Below are positions 36,256 to 49,462 of a stretch of DNA of 64,000 bases, in pieces. The DNA lies in the NCBI GenBank assembly GCA_003254905.1, contig QANU01073741.1:357454-421453 (forward strand). The letters run 5' to 3'. A program made the translations under genes and the position numbers. The notes below the pieces were generated by a model. The model was not told the origin of the DNA. It saw nothing but the letters and a program-made list of their open reading frames with translations, and did not search any database. This DNA comes from Nissolia schottii (taxonomy: Eukaryota; Streptophyta; Magnoliopsida; Fabales; Fabaceae). Every line of letters begins with the position of its first letter. The first letter of the stretch is position 1.

Positions 36256-38800
36256 AATCAAAGAAGAATCAAACACCACGTACAAAAAAAAAAAAAAAAA
36301 CAAACGGTGAATCAAAAAATTGAAATGCAATAATTTTTTTTTTTTGATTTGGATCAATTCTATTCTTAAAAAAAGTTTAATTTCTATCATGGTAAGTGTA
36401 AGAGTTTTATCATTTAACTATATATCGCTAGTGTAGCCACATAATAGTGAATATAAATTAAATTCTTTCAAAGAAAATTGAATAAATATATTTAAATTTT
36501 AGTTTTAAATTTTAATTTTAAAATCAGTTTGATTCAATAATTAATCAATACTGTTTAATGGGCAAGAATTCTCTGAGAGATTTTACATCCAATTTCCTAT
36601 TTAATATATTTTTTATTATTTAACATAGAGTTTTGCTTGTAATAACTTTATTTTAAAATCATTAAAACTTGAACTCAAGATTTCTCCTTTGCAACTCCTA
36701 GCTTATATTGTACCATTAAAATTATTTTAATTAAGAAACATAAAAAGTGATAGAACTTAGAGCCTTGTAAGAAAAATGGTGAAGATAATAGGTAAAGGGA
36801 GAAAAAGATACTGCAAGAAGAGGAAATTAAGAATCTATCAAAGTCTTTAATTACATAAAGTCCATTTAACTTTTCCTGCTTCCTTTGAGTTGACCATTTC
36901 AGAGGTTACAGTAGGAAGTTAGTCCTCCCGTGTTAAACACCTCAAATTCCACAAACAAATAATAATTCATAAATTTCCACACGTCTTCATTCACGGTTGA
37001 GAGTGTTTTGCAACTCAAAAAAATATCTAGGATATGTTCGATAAGACTAAAAATGTTGAGCAAATTGTTTGGATTTCTTAACTTATATATTATATGATCA
37101 AGATGAGTGAAGACATAAGACTTCGACAAGTTGGTGTATATCTCATCTCTTCTTAGGATTGTTGAATGAAGAACCGTAATTGTTAATAATAATGATGTTT
37201 GTAAATGCTCATCGATATATTTATGTACAACAGTTCTACACTTTATGGATATTGTTAAGGCTTTAATCAACCTAATTAAGCTCATACTCAATCGTTATAA
37301 AAAAATTAATAAAAGCTATCCAACAACCAAAACCACCTATCCATCATACGATATATAAAGTGCAAATAATCTATATAATAAGGTACGATCAAACTATCTA
37401 CTACTACATTATACATGAAAAAAACACTTGCTTGAGTGTCAAGGTGTCTTTTCTAAGTACTATCGTCGCCGCTCAATATCACAACCACCATCACCTTCAA
37501 CTACAACAATTGTGTTTATCATCTCTCAAGCTCTTGGACTACATCCAAGAACTGAGTTATAAAGTTATCTCAAATACTATTATAATAGATTTCATGTAAC
37601 ATAATTATCTCAATCCAAATTTTATACGCTTGTTGTGTTGTTAGGTAGTGTTTGATTGGATGGATATGAAACAAAGATAAAGACAAAAAAGACTTTTGTC
37701 TTGTTAGACTTAATTTTGTGTCTTGTCCGCTCAATTTTTTGTGTCATATGTTTTCTAACTTTAATGAAGCATCAAAAGTTCAAAAATTTATTTCATTGTG
37801 TCATATTCCTTAACCAAACGTTGTTTACATGTTTTTAGGTTAAAAGCATGAAATCCTAGCTGTAGTTTCATATAGCATTAGGTAGGCAAAAAGGACAAGG
37901 TAATGCTCAATATGGTCATTTAAAATGTAAGCATAACTCATTTTAATCCATAAACTTCAAAAGATGACTTCTAAATCCCTGAAATTGTAAGTCATAAGTT
38001 AAGTTAGTAATTCAGTTCATTATAATTTATGTTTTCGTTGATTTGCAACGTTTAATTGAACTGTGACAAGAACTGAAGTTGTAAATGAGATCCTAGAACC
38101 ATTTGAAGTTGAAAATATGGTTGTGTCAGCACTTATGACTGCAAATCTAAGTTGATATCACAACTTCATTAGCAACTGCAAATACTCTCACAATCTCATT
38201 TATAGTCTCACATGCTACCACATTTGTTTACATCTCCAATTATTGTTACATTCTTATTTAATATAAAAAATCAACAAAATTATTAGACGCATTAATAATA
38301 ATGAATTAAAAGACTAATTTAGCTTCCTTTACAACTTGTAATTTTAAAAATTAAAAAAATAAAAATTTAAATTTAAGGGACCAAAAGCTTATGACGAATT
38401 TAAGCATTACCCAAAAATGGACACCTAAACTTTGTCCCCTTCATGCGGCCAATGGCACAAGGCATGTCGCTTGCGTAACCCAACCAACTAAGCACCAAAG
38501 CAACACTCACTCACACGTAAGACAACCAAACCCAATTAAAAATTAAAATTTAAAAATTAAAAATTAAAAATCATTAAAAGAGTAAAATAAATAAAACAAA
38601 AAAGGAAAATTGCTGAAGTCACGGCCTCTGCCATCCCTCTGCGTCTCCTATTCTCATTTCGAGCATCACACATTCGAAAACGCACCCGCTTCGGAATAGG
38701 AATAGGAATAGGAATAGGAATAGGAATAAGAATAAGAATAAGTAAAAGTAAGTAAAAAATCAAAACGGCACTTCTCTGGTGCGTTGCGTTGCTCTTCCAT
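36256..38800. other. AT-rich intergenic region with one unrecognised ORF
   Basis: This region holds poly-A/T stretches near 36284-36300 and 36331-36345. An open minus-strand frame of 130 codons at 36899-37291 (MSMSLIRLIKALTISIKCRT...) has a fairly varied composition, but I do not recognise its family. It has no clear splice or promoter context and may be chance or an old relic. Confidence 0.35.
38693..38742 (+). repeat. (GGAATA)n hexanucleotide repeat in the NEAP promoter/leader
   Basis: About six GGAATA units decay into GAATAA/AAGTAA variants, roughly 600 bp before the NEAP start codon. A CT run (about 38914-38930) follows in the leader. Confidence 0.9.
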
Positions 38801-38869
38801 AGCAGAAGAAGAGTAGAGAGCTTCAGCTGAACCCACACGCACGCAGAGCTTGTGAGGCTGCGACGCTAA

Positions 38870-38904
38870 ATGGCTTCTTGCTCTCTCCTCTCGCCAAAAA
38901 TGGT
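38870..38904 (+). promoter_or_regulatory. Possible upstream ORF and leader exon end of the NEAP gene
   Basis: An ATG (ATGGCTTCTTGCTCTCTCC) opens just before a good donor (AAAATG|gtatgc, about 38903). If spliced to an acceptor near 39273 (CACTTTAG), the uORF would end after about 13 codons, well before the main ATG at 39349. Neither the leader intron nor the uORF can be proven without transcripts. Confidence 0.35.
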
Positions 38905-39348
38905 ATGCTACCTCTCTCTCTCTCTCTCTTGACATTTTCCATTACAATTATTTATCGTTGGATCAATGTTGACAGATCATAAACCAATGCACATCCATTG
39001 TGGTGGAGCTTGATATCTGGTCCCTTGGTGCCAAAATAAATAAATAAAAAAAATTGGACCAAATTTCCTTCCACTGATTTCTTTTTGTAAGTTATTCAAT
39101 GTGATATAGGATAGATGATTTCTTTGAATTTGTCTTCACTTCAGTAATCTTTTTCTTCCCTCTTGTTGAGTTATCTTTGTTATGTATGTGTTGCTTTTGG
39201 TTTGTTTGTCAACCTTTAATATAAAAGTAGATGCACAACTACAATAGCTTTCTGGTTTCGGTTTCACTTTAGGGTCCGTGAGTTGCAGCCTTGGTAGGAA
39301 AATTGATTTGGCGTAGCATTGGATTGGAGATTTTGATTTGCAATTAGC

Positions 39349-42300
39349 ATGTCAATTTTGGAGAAACCATCTTCATCAATATCATCATCATCATCATCCA
39401 TAGCAGCTAGAGACGTTGATCCATTTTTAAAGGATTTGGATGAAAAAAAACAGAACTTTAGGCGTAACGTGGTGTCATTGGCGGCAGAGTTGAAAGAGGT
39501 TCGTGGCCGCCTTGCATCACAAGAGCAATCATACGCTAAAGAAACCCTAACAAGACAGGTACACTACAGTATTCCCTCTACTCTTTTTGTTTTGTTTTCT
39601 TCTGTGTCATTTTTTTCAGAAAAACTAATACAGCCTCTTTTTGTTTCTCTTCCTTTTGGCCGTAGAGTATCATTAACATCAATTATTTCTACTTTTTGAG
39701 TCTTTGTGTATGTGGGGCCAGAAAAAATAAAAGTGTTTGGTTTAAAATTTTATTCAAGCAATACCTTATGGACTTTTTGAACTTTTTTTCACAGGAAGTT
39801 GAGTTAAAAGCCAAGAGCATGGAAGTCGAAATTGACATATTGCAGAAAAAAGTGGAAGAAAGAAACCAGCAGCTTCAGGCTTCAGCCTCTTGTGCTATTA
39901 AGGTTTGAATTTTGCTTCCTATATGCTGTATATAATTTTTGTAACATCTCTCTTGATTTTATATGGCAATTTGATTAGAAGTGGTGTTATTTATTTGAAA
40001 ATTTTCCACAATTCACTGAGTTGTCTTTTGCTTTCATTATTGAACTGTGGTTGATGAAGGTGTGCATTTTGAGTCGTCTCCTTTTTCTCATTAAACAAAT
40101 ACTATAATGCACAATACACGATGCTTATCTTTTTGGATATCTTTTACTCTTGTCCAGTTGTCCTCTTTGATATTAGTGGCTCCCAAAGTTCCAAAAGGGT
40201 GATTAAGTGCTTTGATATATTATTATTTTGTTCCCTTTTAACTTGTATTTTTCTTCAGCTTTGTCTGTCCTGAGACTCTGGACTAGACGCTCATAATTAG
40301 CTTACTAATTAACATTATTTCTAAAATAATATTTTAAGTATGGAGTGTGGAATAATCCATCATCTTTTTTCCAAGTTGGAAAATCAATTATTTATATAAA
40401 CAATGGTCATGCAACGTTTATTATCAAAGGCTGAAAATTCAGTTTTGGCTTTCTTAGTCAACCAGTTGATTTAACTATAAGGAGTTAATCACTATGTTCA
40501 ACAGTTCAAGTGACTTTTCCAAGTGCCGGAGGAATGCAATATTTTATGTCTTCAGTGGTTTGACATATACTAGTACGAGTACTAATAATCAATAACTAAG
40601 TAAAAGACAAGGGCAATAAGTAGTGGTTCTGCAGAACAAGAACTAGTCTATATCTGCGGACTACTCCACATAGGTGCTGCCAAAGTCCAACTTCCAAAAT
40701 TATTTCGCCATAGAAGTTGTTGTACTTCGTTGGGTTAACCAAAAAACTGTTGTTAAGGTGTACAAGTTAGAAGTAACGCTTCTTACTCTTACATGGAAAT
40801 TAACTTGTTTCTTGTGTAGGCACTAGAGCTGCTTGGCTGCTTTGAATTAGGAAATCCTGGCACGTTAGTGTTAAAAGCCTAGTCCGAATCCAATGCATAT
40901 GTATTAATTTCATTCAATATTTAACAACATCACTTTTTTTCTTTGATGGTAAGAAACAGATTTAAATATGGTTGGGAGGCATGAAAAGATTGTTTTTCTC
41001 CCTCTACTGATATATTCACAGTAGCCATGAAAGCAGTTAGCTATTTATTGTTAACTACCTTACATAAAAGGGAACTGGGACAGTGCATATATTTTGGCTG
41101 CAACTTTAGGCATAATCACTTCTCTGGCCAATCAAGGATTTGGGGTAACAATTTTATAAACATTAAATGCTTTCAGTGCATGATGAATTCTTGTGTTAGA
41201 TGAACATCACATACTATGTAATAATAACTGTAATGCAGGTGGCTCCAAATTATTGTTGGAATATTAATTGTTTTTGAGAAAGCATTAACCTTTAAATGGA
41301 TAGTACATTTGTACTCATGTAAGAGTAGATAGATGATCTAAGTGAAGGTCTGAATAGTTTGCAACAATGGCTTCTTATAGATACAAAAAAGATAAAAATC
41401 CAATTTTATTTGCTACAAAGTATTTTCATTCTGATTGTTACTGGCATTCTCTAATGAACAACAGGGCATTCAAGTGTGCAAAGTCATCAAAGAAAAACCA
41501 TCCCTGAAACCCCCTTTATTTAGACCAGTCATTAATCTGTGTGTCATTGACTCATGAGCATATTTTTGAAATCTTGAATTCTTGATGCAGCATCTGAAGG
41601 ATTTGGATGATCTTAGAACACAGCTTTCAGCGGCTAGAGCTAGCGCTGCATCAGCTCAATCAGTGCAGATCCAATGTGTTGAAATTCTAAAAGAATTGAA
41701 TGAGAAAAACGGTTCACTAAGAGAGCGTGAGGATTGTGTCATTAAGCTGGTAGAGCAACTACATAATCTACGGAAAGATTTTCTTGCAAGGGAATCTTCA
41801 CAACAGCAACTGAAAGATGATGTTCTGAGAATTGAGCACGATGTAATGGAGGCTTTTGCAAAAGCTGGGGAGGACAAGGATTGTACACTGAGAAAAATAT
41901 TAGATGAGGTTTCTCCTAAATTTTTTGACGAGGTGGATAAGCTTTTGGTTGCAAAAGATAAAGAAATAGTAAAACTTAAGGATGAAATTAAGATTATGTC
42001 TGCACATTGGAAGTTCAAGACGATGGAATTAGAGGCACAGGTAAAACCATCCTTGTTTGCTTGTGTAATTAATTGCTCATTCATGTACTTAGTAGTGATT
42101 TCTTTTCTTTTTGAGTTCAGTTTCTTTTATATTTAACAGCATTTATGTGCTTTTAAATGCAGTTGGAGAAACAGCGGCATACTGATCAGGAGCTGAAGAA
42201 GAGGGTTTTGAAGTTGGAGTTCTGTCTGCAGGAAGCTCGTACTCAGACACAGAAGCTCCAAAGGGTAAATCTAGCGAAACCTTTCTCTGTAATTTTTTCA

Positions 42301-42744
42301 TTTAAACAGATTCTTAGTTTTCTTGATGTTTACGGTGAACTGAGCTTCTACTGGCTGTGAAATTATTATTTACAGACAATTTAGGTAGACTAAGTCAACA
42401 AACATTTGACACATTATTCTAGTTGATTAAGAGCATATACATATTTAATGTATATGTAGTGCTTTTCATTGATTTAATGCGCTCAACTTTATGTATACTA
42501 GTCTAAAAGAGAATTTCTCCTATTGTTATTGGTAATGCTTTTGCATTATTTTATGGGTTTGTGAAAAAAACAGATGGGAGAGCGACAGGACAAAGAGATT
42601 AAAGAACTGAGAGATCGAATAGCAGCAAAAAAACAAAGTGAATGTGTGGCTGCTGAAAGGGAAAACAATTTCTGGGAAACTCCCGGATTCAAAATCATGA
42701 TCTCCATGTCCATGCTGATCTTGATGGTATTTTCAAAGCGATGA
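39349..42744 (+). CDS. NEAP: Nuclear envelope-associated protein (NEAP), coiled coil with C-terminal membrane anchor
   Basis: Five coding exons: 39349-39558, 39795-39902, 41591-42040, 42163-42264 and 42574-42744. All are multiples of three, together giving 346 residues. Recognisable NEAP sequence runs throughout: [20 protein letters not shown] near the start, [20 protein letters not shown] in the middle, [20 protein letters not shown], and a C-terminal membrane segment [18 protein letters not shown]. Two or three long coiled coils fill residues about 30-320. NEAPs are plant inner-nuclear-membrane proteins that interact with SUN-domain proteins and help position chromatin and shape the nucleus; this is family knowledge. 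Exon 3 is preceded by a 1.7-kb intron. The frame is intact, and the gene converges with the X8 gene. Confidence 0.93.
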
Positions 42745-43993
42745 AACCATTCCGGTATCCAGTAATTCTTTTGTATAAAGAGAACCTTATACCAGTATTC
42801 AAGCAGATCGTAGACAAGTGGTACAAGTCATTTTTGCTTTGTTAGAAATGCAATTTTGGAGATAATATAGGCTTTAGTTTGGGCGACTTCAGGATCAGAA
42901 GGCATTTTTGCTGTGTTATGTAAAAGTTACATTGCAATATCTATGCTCATTTAGTTAATCACCACAGCATAATGGTATTTTATTCTTTAGCCTGTTTTTG
43001 TAGATTTCTTTTGTCTAGAGAAATAATTTCAGGACGATCACTATTATCAATTTGTCATGTGAACTTAATTAAACTTGTGGGTCCAATTACCAATTAATGA
43101 TACAGACATTTTCCAAGGGGAGATTTTTTCGTATTTTTGAACGAAAATCATAGGTGGACCCATTTCACACTCATTTCTACGCACAATCATGAAATGTCTG
43201 TCATCCACTTAATAATGCCCGTTAACTACGTTTACGACAATTCTGCCGGCAAATTTACAATTCTGCTTTGAATTTTCGAAGAATTGGTCACATGCATCGG
43301 TTTAAAAGTCAAGGCGTTGGCAAAGTTGGTTGACGGCTCTGTATTCTCTTTATTTTCTTTGACAAATTTAGTGAAACGTTACGACTGACATCCAATGCAT
43401 CAAGATTAAGTCGCTCATTTGACATAAAAATATCTTCTCGTGTATAAATAGAAGAAACTCGTGTATATTTAAAATCATAGCAGTATAATGGACAGTGTGT
43501 TGGAGTTAACACAGTGACTAGCTTTTCTGTACGTGACACATCTTTATTAATCTAAATCTTGACATGGCTTCACAATAGACTCTTCCAAGATATGGAATTG
43601 TTCCCTTGACCATCGAAGAGTTATACGTAAGTATTTAACCCTTCAAGGTGAACAATTTTTGCAAAAGAACAATTCCTCATTTATATGCAAATGAATTTCC
43701 AAAACAACTCTAACTAACAAGCATTGAATTACATAACTAGTCTAGTACCTGGCCCAATAACCTGTTGTACAGCATAACCAGAAGTGATAGTTATGTTTCC
43801 ACAGTTGAAATTCCCTCGCCTTTCAACATGCCTTATCCTAATCTTTCCTCCTAAGCTAAAAGCTTAACAGATGCATGAACATATTTGGCAGTCATTATCA
43901 TGTACTCTTCACTTCTACTTCTCTTTCTGCACCTACACACCTGTACATCCCTTGTGATATCTCAATTCTACGAGTACACAATCTCTCTATGGT

Positions 43994-46155
43994 TCATATA
44001 CTGAGTCTTCCAGTGGCCAATGATATAACCAGAACCATGAAGCCAAGAAGAGGTCTCAGAGCAGCTGAATGTGAGGTATCGACATTAGGAGAAGGGCTTT
44101 GGGGCCCAAACGCGGAAGGCGGGGCACCGGAGCTGCAAAATATGGTATTGCGCAGGGCAATGATTAGTATCTTCAAGGCTTAATGGTATCAAAGAATTCT
44201 TGCAGCAAACGAAAACCTTGTTTCACTTACCTGGATGTATCAGCTGCTGCTGAAGATGACGATGGGTAAACGCAAGAACCCGAGCCTAGTTACAATTCAA
44301 AAGAGTTTTTTAAATATGGTCTTCAATTTTGTGAAGTATAATATTAAAACTTTGGATGTTAAACTATTAAAGATCTTACTTGGATTGGTGTTAACTATGG
44401 TGGCAGCCCCTCCAAAGTCGCAGCTTGTTGGTGCCGGATTCTTTTGGTAGTAACTGTTGAAGGCAAAAGAAGCATGGTTTTGTAGGGAATTTGGATTGTA
44501 ACAACTCCCACCCTGCTGTATCTGTGAACAATCTACAGTTTTCATGCCACAAGCATAGTCCAGTGCTGATTGAAGAGTAGTTTCCGGAACTCCAGTCTTT
44601 GCCACACACCAGCTCTGACCCTGAGTAGTAGCTGGAGCATTAGTACCTGCAGGAGGAGGCAAAGAAGGGTTTGTGACAGGAAAACTTCCTGATGGGGGTG
44701 GATAAGAAGCTGCAGGGTTGGTTATCGGTTGCGCCCCCGGAACTGTAGTAGTTGGGGGTGTGATCAAAGGTGGAGGTGAATTGGCTGGATTTGTTGGGGC
44801 TAAAGGGGGAGCAGGTGTTGAAGATGGAACTGTTGGATTGGTTGGTGAAGCTGTTACAGGACTTGTGGTGGAAGGAACTGTGATGATTGCTGGTGTATTT
44901 GGAGGTGTGATGGCTGCTGGTGTGGCTGAAGCTGGATTTGTGGGGAAAACTGTGGTAGGTGTGTTGTTTGTCTCATCTAGAGTTCTTCTGGTATGAACTC
45001 TGCTCAGTTTTTCTCTTTGGGACAAAGGAAAAAATGTCTCTTCCTTTTCACCTCTGAGCTCTCCTTCAGTTTTGTGCACTTCTGCATATAATGCAACTAA
45101 TCTTTTTGTAATCTGAGATGTTGCTGCTTCAAGATATTTGGATACCACATCACTAAATTGAGGCAAGTCCTTCAAACTTGGAATAGCTGCGCCTTTGATT
45201 GTCACAACAATGGGAACATCTTCGCAGGGAAGAATAGAAGCGGCAACGTTGGCTCGCTTGATAACATGCCGAACAAAGGTTTGATCCCCCTTGCTTAACT
45301 CCCAATCAATGCTGTCTTCTATCATGACAAAGGAATTTACCTTCTTTATGAACTGAAGAATCCTGCAAATATCATTCTCATATGATGCATTCAACTTCTC
45401 TAAGAATGACAGTGGAAATCCTACTGAGACTTTCACTTCCCTATTCATTTGAAGATTGGTTACGGCACAATGGATTGATCTGAGAGCAGATAGCAGTAAC
45501 GGTAACTCATTTTTGCCTAAGCACTCACTGCCACAACTAACAATGATGCTTCTTCTGATGTCTACTACTTGTGGAAGAAAGCTTACAAGATGAGACTTTA
45601 GCCTTGAAACTCCAAAAGATTTTGAAGTTTCATTCAAGAAGAAATCAACCGGTGCATCGTAGTTGGTCAGAGTGTTCAATTTCTTGTGATCTGTTACAAG
45701 AAACCGAATCCTAGGTTGGGAGATCTTGTTTTTCAGGAGGAATGTGGGTCCAGCAGATGTTGGAGATTCAGTGTCTTCTCTCACACCATAAGAAAACCCC
45801 ACCAGTGTACCTGAAAAGATTATAAGGAGAAAGGGGGATTTTTCACTTGATCTGCCTCCAAACTGATTTAGATACAAACACAAAGTGGGGTAGTCCAAAC
45901 AAAAATCTAAAAACAAAATGAAAATCACTTGTGGGGTGAAAAGGATAGATCCCATTAACTGTTGCAGATTCAGAAACAAAGGGAAACCAAGTAGAAACTG
46001 TTATCTTGGCACTTATATTCGAGAATATTCACTAAATATATATATATATATATATTTTACTCAGAGATGCCACCAGAATCAGTAGTTAACTTACCAGAAC
46101 AGCAGAAAATGAAGAAAGAGAGGAACAAGAGGGACACAGAAGCTTCCTTGGCCAT
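43994..46155 (-). CDS. GPI-anchored protein with degenerate GH17-like module and X8 (CBM43) domain
   Basis: Four coding exons: 46095-46155, 44380-45810, 44231-44249 (a 19-nt microexon) and 43994-44132, together 1650 nt (549 residues). Residues 1-21 are a signal peptide. Residues about 22-300 resemble a diverged glycosyl hydrolase family 17 fold. A Thr/Pro/Ala-rich linker lies at about 310-410. An X8 domain with its conserved cysteines follows (QSWCVAKTGVPETTLQSALD, YACG, VDC, CYNP, CDFGG; about 416-497). A Ser-rich spacer and a hydrophobic tail (LLGFMVLVISLATG) indicate GPI anchoring at the plasma membrane. X8 domains bind callose or other beta-1,3-glucans, for example at plasmodesmata. The usual GH17 acid/base context (VGNE) reads CGSECLG here, so catalysis is doubtful. 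Confidence 0.9.
46036..46054. repeat. (TA)n microsatellite in intron 1 of the X8 gene
   Basis: A short pure TA run between the signal-peptide exon and exon 2. Confidence 0.85.
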
Positions 46156-46199
46156 TTTAAAAGATTGCAGCATCAATGTAGAGTTTGGGTTGGAATGGA

Positions 46200-49100
46200 A
46201 TCTTAGTGTGATTCATGCAGCGGCACTGCTTTTAAAAACAATGGCATAAGAAGAGGTGGAGATGGAAAGACCCTACAGGGATAAAGGAGAAGGCGTTGGA
46301 GACAATAATAAAGGCATAAAAGGTGTGAGAAGGAGTGAAAAGAAAGGGTAAAAGGTCTCAACAAAAGAAAGAAAGCGACCAACTTGTAAAGAGAAAAATG
46401 CATAAAATAAAAGAAAAATATGTTACTTTGTCACTAAGGTTTGGGGGGTTGGGAAAATGAAAATGCTGTGGTCTTACAATAACACTTAACATTACAAAGA
46501 AGAATGCTTCTTCATCTTTCTCAAAGCACTTAAGAGCAGAATCTAGCTGCCTATGTTTCCAATTAACAAAATTTATCATGTGCATATTTACACATGCCTT
46601 GTTTCTCTGTTAGGCCCAGGCCCAGACAACACTCGTCTCGTGCCCTTTGCATATAAGATTAAGGAAACTTTAATTTTAATTTAGATTACGCACATAACCA
46701 TAACTAATTAACTATGGATGGCCAATTACAATTGATTTGTGCTGTTGGATTCCCTGAGTCATTCATGAATGAATGACTGGCCAGGTACCAACCGCATATT
46801 TGGTTGTTGGATAAATTCAACTTTGGACAGATTAGGCCCAAAATAATCCTTTGAAAGACTTGACCTTTGCAATAAACAAAAGTAATGAACTTTTTATTAT
46901 AAATTGTGAAATTTAGTTTCGCGCAAATAGTATATTAAAAATTATAGATTAATTTTTATGCACAAACAATAAAAAAAAAAGGTTTTACCATAGGCAATAT
47001 CAATTTCATACGGGAGGGCATAAAAATTAATCTAAAAATTAATGATAGATTTACAATTATTTTTCTTTTAAATTTTGACAAGGATGGGAGAGGGAAACAA
47101 CTGGCCAGAAAGAAAGGAATTGCTTTACGTAGAGTATCTGCTAAGGATTTAAAGTTGGGTGGGTGGTGTTGGAAGATTTATATCAAATACAGTCATCTTG
47201 GCTCAGCAAAAACCATTACCAATAGTAACAAATTTATATATAGCTAAAGCAAATAAAGTTCATGGAGGAAATTGAAAAGAAGTCACTAGGCTCAATACGA
47301 GAAATTCTTATTTAGATTATTGGCCGTTTGTTTAGAGCTTGTGGTCTGCAAGCGTCATATGCAATAAAGCAAAAAAATATAATAGAAATGGCAAATCTTT
47401 AAGAGGTCACACGTTTGGTTTAGTTCTTGGAACCCAAATTTGGAAGAAGAAGAAGAAAAAAAAAAACCAAACATGCCACAATCTCTAGGCAATATGATTG
47501 AGGGGGCGCAACCCATGTGGAATGATCAATTGTGGCTTCTCTCCATTCAACTTAATCAAAAGAACTGTCTGACTCGATCACAAGCCGAAAGCAAAGCAAT
47601 ATAGTCAAAAGGGTCCATTCTAAATCTCAAAACAAGACAGGAAGAAGAGGGGGGAAAAGACATTTCGTATATACAAGGGAATAGGTTGATATGGCTTTCA
47701 GGTTAGGCTGAATGCTATTGTTAATAAAAGTTCTTTGTTGTGCTTTCCAAAAGGAAAAATGGATGGGAATGAAAATGCGTTTTTTTTTCCTCTTTAGTTC
47801 ATTAATTAATTAATAGTATAGTACTATAGAATAAAGTCGAAAAACGATGAGCCAAGCTTTCTCTGGATAATGCAATGAAAAAGTAGCCTATTATTAAGTG
47901 ACGATTGCTGATTTTTTTCAGTAATATCAGTAAGTTGGACCCTGAGCAAACATGCAACATGTATTGCGAGATTCAGCATAAAAAGTGCAACGCACTGATC
48001 ATACGAATTCGTTCAGCTCATTTATATACCCTACCCTAACTTAGTGTATAAGATTGGTCTCAATCATTCAATTAAATTTTCAACATTGCTTCCTTGGCAA
48101 TAATAAATCGTTATACCGTTATCTTTTGTTGGTCATGTGTTATAAGAAATTCTACTGTCACATATTACTGTTAGATATTTCCCCCTTTCGTCGGAGCAAC
48201 TGTCTTTAAGGTATCTCAACTCTAAGATCCTGTCACCCTTCTAGGTTTTAAGAGCAACTTGGTAATGAGACTCATACTTTATGTTATGCTTTGATTTAAT
48301 TTGAAGATAAAACTATTAAGTTTGTGATTATGGTGTAGAAAACTAATATTTGTAAACAATTAAAGACTAAAAAGAGTATACCTCTCTGAATAAAATTAAC
48401 CCATCAGTCATCTACCAACTGTGTTGAGTTTTGTTGACAAGACAATAGTATTATAACTTTTTTAAAAATTTATATAAATTCAAAACATACCAAAAAGGGT
48501 GATATTTTTCTTATGGAACTAATAATAATCACAATTGAGATGGTTTACCAAAAAATAAAAAAAACACTTTTTTTTGTGGATGGACAAAAAATTTATATAC
48601 ATGAGTAACATGACTTCAAAATACTTCAGTCGCTCAGACTTTTAGCCATACCTCCTATTCACTGGAAGTAGACAAGGTGAATGAATATGACTATTCAACG
48701 CAGAAATTTTTTTATAAAGTTACTGTACCCTCCTAACCAACATCATCAGGAAGCTCCCATACAGAACCAATACGATCCATAAATTAAGTCACAGACAGAG
48801 CCCTATATCGAGGAGGAAGGCAATCTGCGAAAAGAACATCAAGGACCTGCTAAATTTGAAAATTATCACCCGACTAAGTGAAAAGAAAAAGGAAAATATA
48901 TTTCTTCATAATGTAAAAAAATAAACTACCTTTTGAAAATTAAATGTTATACAATCTACAATCCTCAACTGTCAAATATTTACTTTCTTATATTATTTTA
49001 AGGCAAAAATTCTTATGCTATATATATATATATATATATATATTAAGATTATTAATGCACATTACTGAATCCTAAGAATAGAACACTAACTAGGAAAGAA

Positions 49101-49440
49101 GAATACTTCGTATACAAAAAATTCAGTTTGCTGAAAATCATGAAAAAATATATGAAAAATAATAACAATAATCATACATATATCTAATTTTTAAGAAACA
49201 ATATCACAAACAGTCCAACAGCTAAAAGAAGTAAGATACTTCCAACTCTAAACAGGTGGGTGGCCTTCAACAATCATTCGGTTAAGCCATATGCAACAAT
49301 AACATTTCATCTGAGGAGTTGTATAAGTTACAGCTTTGAAGCCATATATTTTGTTATATCACATATCCATCTACATATTTAATTTTAGCTTCACCATACA
49401 AAATTAAAATTCTTTTGTGAGCATTACCTCTTTTCTCATA
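46200..49440. other. Intergenic region between the X8 gene promoter and haspin 3' end
   Basis: Its start holds the leader and promoter of the X8 gene (-), and its last few hundred bases hold the 3' UTR of haspin (-). A (TA)n run lies at 49019-49043. No gene was recognised in the AT-rich middle. Confidence 0.45.
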
Positions 49441-49462
49441 TGCTGATATATGACTATATACA

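Noticed and set aside
43100-43205. Short element with ACAGACATTT at both ends downstream of NEAP
   Set aside because: Only about 10 bases of inverted match and no target duplication; too weak to call.
44718-44996. Plus-strand Gly/Val-rich ORF
   Set aside because: Antisense shadow of the Thr/Pro/Ala linker of the X8 gene.
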